A stretch of 33,669 nucleotides of DNA, taken from a virus. The notes under the pieces were generated by a model, which ran no database searches, was not told where the DNA came from, and saw nothing but the letters and a program-made list of their open reading frames with translations. Position 1 is the stretch's first letter; every line of letters starts with the position of its first letter. A program made the position numbers and the translations under genes. The stretch is taken from positions 1 to 33,669 of the IMG/VR virus record IMGVR_UViG_3300042445_001385; one strand, given 5' to 3'. This document shows positions 30,136-33,669 of the stretch, piece after piece.

Positions 30136-30849
30136 ATGAACAAACAAAATTTACAAAGATTCATCCAAAAGTATTCACTAGGTGGAGTTATCGAATCAGT
30201 AGCATGGAATGCAGAAGGAAACAAACTATCTGTACGTTTCATTTCAGATGATAAGACTATGTTGGGTGAAGTGGATTTTAATGGTTTTACATCAAAACCA
30301 TTCAATGTTGGTATTTACACTACATCATTGTTAAAAAATTTATTAGGCATTTTAGATAATGATTTATCTTTAAATGTTGATATGGTTGGCGATAGAGCAA
30401 CTGTATTAAAGTTAAATTCAGAAGAAACTGAAACTTCGTATCAATTGGCTGATTTGGGTGTAATTCCTGTTGTGCCAGATTTGAAAGTATTGCCTGAATT
30501 TGGTATCGCAATTGAAATGGCATCTACTATGATTGATAAGTTTATCAAAGCAAAAGGTGCATTGAGTGATATCGATACATTTACTGTATTTACTGAAAAT
30601 GGTGATTTGAAAATGGCAATCGGTTATTCAACCATTTCCACAAATAGAGTAACATTCACTTGCCAAAAAGGATATGCCGGTGAAGTTAAACCAATTTCTT
30701 TCTCCGCTAAGTATCTTAAAGAAATCTTAACGGCTAACAAAGAAGCAACATCCGCTAAACTTAACGTATCAGCCGATGGATTGGCGCACGTTGAATTCAT
30801 TATCGATGATTTCGTATGTAAATATTATTTAGTAGAAATTTCAAATTAA
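30136..30849 (+). CDS. 45: Sliding clamp (gp45)
   Basis: This 237-residue protein matches T4 gp45 in length and pattern. An N-terminal helix (Gln-Arg-Phe-Ile-Gln-Lys-Tyr) precedes strands with Gly-Glu-Val-Asp-Phe and Phe-Asn-Val-Gly-Ile-Tyr. Leu-Lys-Asn-Leu-Leu-Gly-Ile-Leu and Leu-Asn-Val-Asp-Met-Val-Gly-Asp follow. The second half repeats the PCNA-type fold, with Ala-Lys-Tyr-Leu-Lys-Glu-Ile-Leu and a terminal Tyr-Tyr-Leu-Val-Glu. The trimeric ring holds gp43 on DNA. It has its own promoter directly behind gp43, so clamp can be made in excess of polymerase. Confidence 0.85.
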   Translation: MNKQNLQRFIQKYSLGGVIESVAWNAEGNKLSVRFISDDKTMLGEVDFNGFTSKPFNVGIYTTSLLKNLLGILDNDLSLNVDMVGDRATVLKLNSEETETSYQLADLGVIPVVPDLKVLPEFGIAIEMASTMIDKFIKAKGALSDIDTFTVFTENGDLKMAIGYSTISTNRVTFTCQKGYAGEVKPISFSAKYLKEILTANKEATSAKLNVSADGLAHVEFIIDDFVCKYYLVEISN

Positions 30850-30854
30850 TAAAA

Positions 30855-31163
30855 ATGGCAGAACAATTAGATTTATTTCCAGAAGAGAAATTACAACAAC
30901 AAGATGCGGGTAGCATTGGAGTATCCGAAGTAACCCCAATCTTAGATGCGGAATGGTGTTTTCAATTTTTTAACAATGAGCCGGTGGTATTTGCATTCTC
31001 AAACGAAGGCGAAATCGCTTCACCATTACAAATGAAAATTGAACCAACCGAAGGACAAGGACTAAATTTCCAACAAAACGGAATGACCTTTAGACTTTTC
31101 CCAAGACCAATTTCCGAAGAAACAAAATTAGAAAGAAAAAAAGAAAATGAAAGTAAAGATTAA
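30855..31163 (+). CDS. Small protein with N-terminal QLDLF clamp-binding-like motif
   Basis: This 102-residue protein begins Met-Ala-Glu-Gln-Leu-Asp-Leu-Phe-Pro-Glu-Glu-Lys. Gln-Leu-Asp-Leu-Phe fits the bacterial beta-clamp-binding consensus (Gln-Leu-Ser/Asp-Leu-Phe). It lies 5 nt after the phage clamp gene, overlaps the dUTPase start by 17 nt, and has a Glu/Lys-rich C-terminus. The body is unknown but has an aromatic strand pair (Trp-Cys-Phe-Gln-Phe-Phe-Asn-Asn). A role at the replication fork, through the phage clamp or the host beta clamp, is plausible; the motif is short and could be chance. Confidence 0.6.
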   Translation: MAEQLDLFPEEKLQQQDAGSIGVSEVTPILDAEWCFQFFNNEPVVFAFSNEGEIASPLQMKIEPTEGQGLNFQQNGMTFRLFPRPISEETKLERKKENESKD

Positions 31164-31572
31164 AAAATTACATTCCGATGCCACTATCCCCACCTATGCA
31201 AAAAGTGGGGATGCTGGTATGGATTTAGTAGCAACTAAAATTATATCCAATACAACATTTGATGTTACATATGGAACTGATATTGCATTAGAAATTCCCG
31301 AAGGATTTGTAGGATTAGTATTTCCTCGTTCATCAATTAGGAAGTATGAGTTAATATTATCAAATTCAGTTGGTGTAATTGATAGTGGATATAGAGGTGA
31401 AATCCAAGCTACATTTAAAAAAGAAAACGGATTGGATTCACTTGCATATAAAGTGGGTGATAGGATTTGTCAAATTATGATTATCCCACATCCAACAATT
31501 GAATTTGAAGAAGTAAATGAATTAAATAACACCGATAGAGGCCAAGGCGGATTCGGTTCAACAGGAAAATAA
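31147..31572 (+). CDS. dut: dUTPase
   Basis: The 141-residue protein has all five trimeric dUTPase motifs: Asp22-Ala-Gly-Met-Asp-Leu, Pro60-Arg-Ser-Ser, Asn73-Ser-Val-Gly-Val-Ile-Asp-Ser-Gly-Tyr-Arg-Gly-Glu, Gly104-Asp-Arg-Ile-Cys-Gln-Ile, and Arg131-Gly-Gln-Gly-Gly-Phe-Gly-Ser-Thr-Gly. It cleaves dUTP to dUMP and pyrophosphate, keeping uracil out of phage DNA and feeding dTMP synthesis. It starts within the 3' end of the small clamp-linked gene. Placing dut between clamp and clamp-loader genes differs from T4, where dUTPase (gp56) is elsewhere and of another fold. Confidence 0.93.
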   Translation: MKVKIKKLHSDATIPTYAKSGDAGMDLVATKIISNTTFDVTYGTDIALEIPEGFVGLVFPRSSIRKYELILSNSVGVIDSGYRGEIQATFKKENGLDSLAYKVGDRICQIMIIPHPTIEFEEVNELNNTDRGQGGFGSTGK

Positions 31573-31578
31573 TACAAT

Positions 31579-32526
31579 ATGAGCTTTTTCGCAAACGATA
31601 TTAATAAAAGAGAGCATAGTTTATGGGTAGAAAAATATCGCCCACAAACTTTAGCTGATTACGTTGGTAATGAAACCATCAAAGAAACAATCCAACAATA
31701 TTTGGATAACAACGATATCCCTCACTTACTACTTTATGGTAAAGCGGGTACGGGTAAAACCACATTAGCAAAGTTAATCGTAAACACAATCAAATGTGAC
31801 TTTATGATTATCAACGCATCGGATGAAAATAATGTTGATACCGTTCGTAACAAAGTAAAAGGATTTGCATCATCAGTAGGATTCTCCGGATTCAAAGTAA
31901 TCATCTTAGATGAGTTTGATTATATGACTCCAAACGCACAGGCAATTCTTCGTAACTTAATGGAAACATTCAGTAAGCATTGTAGATTCATTTTAACGTG
32001 TAACTACATTGAGAAGATTATTGACCCGATTCAAAGTAGATGTCAATCATTTGCAATCACACCTCCAACTAAAAAGGATGTAGCAATTCAGGTTAGTAAG
32101 ATTTTGGATGCAGAAAAGATTACATATGATATTAAGAATGTAGCTGATATAGTTAGTTCATATTATCCAGATATTCGTAGAATCCTAAATACTTGCCAAC
32201 TACAATCGGCTAAAGGTGAATTGAAAGTAGACCATGCAATTATGGTTGAATCTAATTTTCAAACTAAACTGATTGAACTTCTTAAATCATCCAATGATAA
32301 AAGAAACTTATTCATAAACATTAGACAAGCAGTAGCAGATAATCGTTTAAATGATTATTCAGAAATGTATTCTATGTTATATGATAAGGTTGATGATTAC
32401 GCAGCTGGAAATACAGCAAATGTAATACTTACTATTGCAGATGGATTATCTAAAGATGCTTTAGTAGTAGATAAAGAGATAGTGTTTATGAGCACAATTA
32501 TTCAAATTTTAAATATTATAAAATGA
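31579..32526 (+). CDS. 44: Clamp loader large subunit (gp44)
   Basis: This 315-residue AAA+ ATPase has the opening Trp-Val-Glu-Lys-Tyr-Arg-Pro, Walker A Gly54-Lys-Ala-Gly-Thr-Gly-Lys60-Thr, Walker B Val-Ile-Ile-Leu-Asp111-Glu112 and the Ser153-Arg-Cys motif that carries the arginine finger. These are the marks of RFC-like clamp loaders, so it opens gp45 and loads it at primer ends. Its stop overlaps the next ATG (ATGA), and gp62, its partner, follows one gene later. Confidence 0.93.
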   Translation: MSFFANDINKREHSLWVEKYRPQTLADYVGNETIKETIQQYLDNNDIPHLLLYGKAGTGKTTLAKLIVNTIKCDFMIINASDENNVDTVRNKVKGFASSVGFSGFKVIILDEFDYMTPNAQAILRNLMETFSKHCRFILTCNYIEKIIDPIQSRCQSFAITPPTKKDVAIQVSKILDAEKITYDIKNVADIVSSYYPDIRRILNTCQLQSAKGELKVDHAIMVESNFQTKLIELLKSSNDKRNLFINIRQAVADNRLNDYSEMYSMLYDKVDDYAAGNTANVILTIADGLSKDALVVDKEIVFMSTIIQILNIIK

Positions 32527-32762
32527 TAAACGAACAATTTCAACAACCGCAAATTGATTTAAAAGATACACGAGATGTACCATGTGAATGTGGTAATTTA
32601 ATCTTTATGCCGGGTTATAGATTCCGTAAGGCTTCTAAGTTATTAACCGGTGGTGATAAAGATACTGTTATGCCATTCGAAGTATTCTTATGTACAAATT
32701 GTGGTAAACCATTACAAGAGTTCTTACCAGAAGAATTACAAATTTCAAAAGAAGAAAAATAA
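32523..32762 (+). CDS. Small zinc-ribbon-like protein
   Basis: The 79-residue protein has two cysteine pairs, Cys21-x-Cys23 and Cys57-x-x-Cys60, with hydrophobic strands between them, as in a compact zinc ribbon. It lies between gp44 (4-nt overlap) and gp62 (1-nt overlap) and so is probably made together with the clamp loader. No named family was recognised. It could bind nucleic acid or a replisome partner; in T4 this interval holds no such gene. Confidence 0.65.
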   Translation: MINEQFQQPQIDLKDTRDVPCECGNLIFMPGYRFRKASKLLTGGDKDTVMPFEVFLCTNCGKPLQEFLPEELQISKEEK

Positions 32763-33214
32763 TGGCAGTTAAAAAGTTATTTGACCATCTTAATGCAATT
32801 ACGGCGGAGCAAGACCCAAACTATTTCGATAAGTTATCGGAAGAGGATTTAAAATCGTGGAGTAACTTTATGATTAATCGATTCCTTTCTATGAAGCCGG
32901 AATGGGTTGAACTCATTGCATCATTATTACCGTTAACCCAAACTCTTCAACCAAAGGAGATGTACAAATTGTATATTGGTGTTTTACCAAAAGGTAAGCA
33001 ATATTTAAAATATACTAAAGGTAAATCCGAAGATAAGTATGAGGAGTTTTTAGTTGAATTGGTTAAGAAAGATTATTCGGTGCCAGAATCACAGGCATTA
33101 GAATATATAGATATCCTCTACTCGACTAGAGAAGGTAGAGAGAATATCAAATACATTTGTGAAATGTATGGCGTAGAAAAAAAACAAATTACGAAACTTA
33201 AATTAAAGATATAA
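32762..33214 (+). CDS. 62: Clamp loader small subunit-like (gp62)
   Basis: This 150-residue helical protein matches gp62 in size and pattern: Phe-Asp-His-Leu-Asn-Ala-Ile-Thr near the start, then Ser-Glu-Glu-Asp-Leu-Lys-x-Trp, Phe-Met-Ile-Asn-Arg-Phe-Leu-Ser-Met (about 36-44) and a Tyr-Lys-Leu-Tyr-x-x-Val-Leu-Pro-Lys segment (about 68-77). T4 gp62 is the single accessory subunit of the gp44/62 loader. It starts at the TAATG of the zinc-ribbon gene. Sequence divergence is large, so part of the call comes from gene order. Confidence 0.75.
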   Translation: MAVKKLFDHLNAITAEQDPNYFDKLSEEDLKSWSNFMINRFLSMKPEWVELIASLLPLTQTLQPKEMYKLYIGVLPKGKQYLKYTKGKSEDKYEEFLVELVKKDYSVPESQALEYIDILYSTREGRENIKYICEMYGVEKKQITKLKLKI

Positions 33215-33217
33215 TTC

Positions 33218-33249
33218 TTTGGTTTATTGAAATAAAATTCGTATATTTG
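33218..33249 (+). promoter_or_regulatory. Bacteroidota-type promoter, PD-(D/E)XK gene (leaderless)
   Basis: TTTGG starts at 33218 and TATATTTG is at 33242-33249, gap 20 nt, with TTCG just before the -7 box. The ATG at 33254 begins 4 nt after it. Confidence 0.75.
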
Positions 33250-33253
33250 TTAT

Positions 33254-33669
33254 ATGGCTAGAGTATCATTTTCACAATATAGTATGTGGAGTAATTGTCC
33301 ACAACAATATAAACTATCTTATATAGATGGTTTATCCACATCGAAATCCAATATACATTCTGTATTTGGTTCAGCAATGCACGAAACATTGCAAGAGTAT
33401 TTAAGTAGATGCCTTCGTATCTCCAAATCACAAGCTGATAAGGGAATGGATACGAAGGCTTTTCTTAAAGAAAAGATGAGAGAATTTTTTATCAAAGAAT
33501 CCGATGAAGGTAAAGAACCAATTTGCTCAAAAGAAGAGCTAGTTGAATTCTTAGAAGATGGATATCTAATTTTAGATTACTTTCAGAAATCAAAAAACTT
33601 CAATAACTTCTTTTCTTTACAAGATGATGAATTAGTTGCTATTGAGCAAGTTATTAATACTAAGATAGG
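33254..33669 (+). CDS. PD-(D/E)XK nuclease, Cas4/RecB-like, cut by window edge
   Basis: The frame opens at 33254 just behind a promoter and runs off the right edge after 138 codons. The beginning, Ser-Phe-Ser-Gln-Tyr-Ser-Met-Trp-Ser-Asn-Cys-Pro-Gln-Gln-Tyr-Lys-Leu, then Phe-Gly-Ser-Ala-Met-His-Glu-Thr-Leu-Gln (about 38-47), is the usual N-terminal part of PDDEXK_1 / Cas4-RecB-type exonucleases. The His and Glu of the second motif start the active site. The catalytic Asp and Glu-x-Lys lie beyond the window, so activity cannot be judged. The role may be in recombination or DNA end processing alongside the neighbouring replication genes. Confidence 0.75.
   Translation, partial: MARVSFSQYSMWSNCPQQYKLSYIDGLSTSKSNIHSVFGSAMHETLQEYLSRCLRISKSQADKGMDTKAFLKEKMREFFIKESDEGKEPICSKEELVEFLEDGYLILDYFQKSKNFNNFFSLQDDELVAIEQVINTKI

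Noticed and set aside
1-33669. tRNA genes, integrase, attachment sites or lysogeny genes
   Set aside because: None was recognisable by eye; the gene content fits a virulent phage, but the window is only part of the genome.

Overview
The window looks like part of the genome of a large, T4-related contractile-tailed phage of a Bacteroidota (probably flavobacterial) host. Two things point there. The replication genes are a T4-type set: gp32, UvsX, RNase H/FEN, gp41, gp43, gp45, gp44 and gp62. The promoters have the Bacteroidota form: nine sites share a TTTG-type -33 box, exactly 20 nt, then a TAtnTTTG-type -7 box. The DNA is AT-rich, every convincing gene is on the + strand, spacing is tight, and translation starts sit in A-rich contexts rather than behind strong Shine-Dalgarno sites. 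I saw no tRNA, rRNA, CRISPR array or insertion sequence.

Layout. (1) 1-5719: tail and baseplate genes: a 5'-truncated Ala/Gly-rich tape-measure-like protein, a gp48/gp54-like tube-cap candidate, a gp53-like LysM wedge protein, a hub-like protein and a small unknown. (2) 5762-7027: an unexpected short family A DNA polymerase-like protein with its own promoter, in addition to the family B replicase gp43. (3) 7077-12104: two large proteins of unknown function, one built from a duplicated N-terminal module, plus a small unknown. (4) 12177-17632: a MazG/Nmad1-like protein, gp32-like SSB without cysteines, UvsX, a FEN-type nuclease, GroES-like co-chaperonin, a small unknown and gp41-like helicase. 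(5) 17730-21525: class I ribonucleotide reductase (NrdB, NrdA), PhoH and thioredoxin. (6) 21566-27505: an accessory island with a mini-HTH protein, a 52-aa protein, two tandem Mom-like putative DNA-modification enzymes, a DUF4338/DruA-like protein, a DUF262-HNH nuclease with its own promoter and structured leader, and a GT-B glycosyltransferase. (7) 27505-33669: gp43, gp45, a small protein with a QLDLF clamp-binding-like motif, dUTPase, gp44, a small zinc-ribbon protein, gp62 and the start of a PD-(D/E)XK nuclease.

How the parts fit. Regions 4, 5 and 7 supply dNTPs and a complete replisome/recombination machine. Region 6 is best read as a DNA hypermodification and modification-sensing nuclease island placed directly upstream of the polymerase. 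It is the strongest candidate here for an undescribed system. The extra PolA-like protein, the zinc-less gp32, the unusual NrdB metal ligand and the leaderless genes are secondary points of interest. All functions come from reading motifs by eye; no database search was possible.
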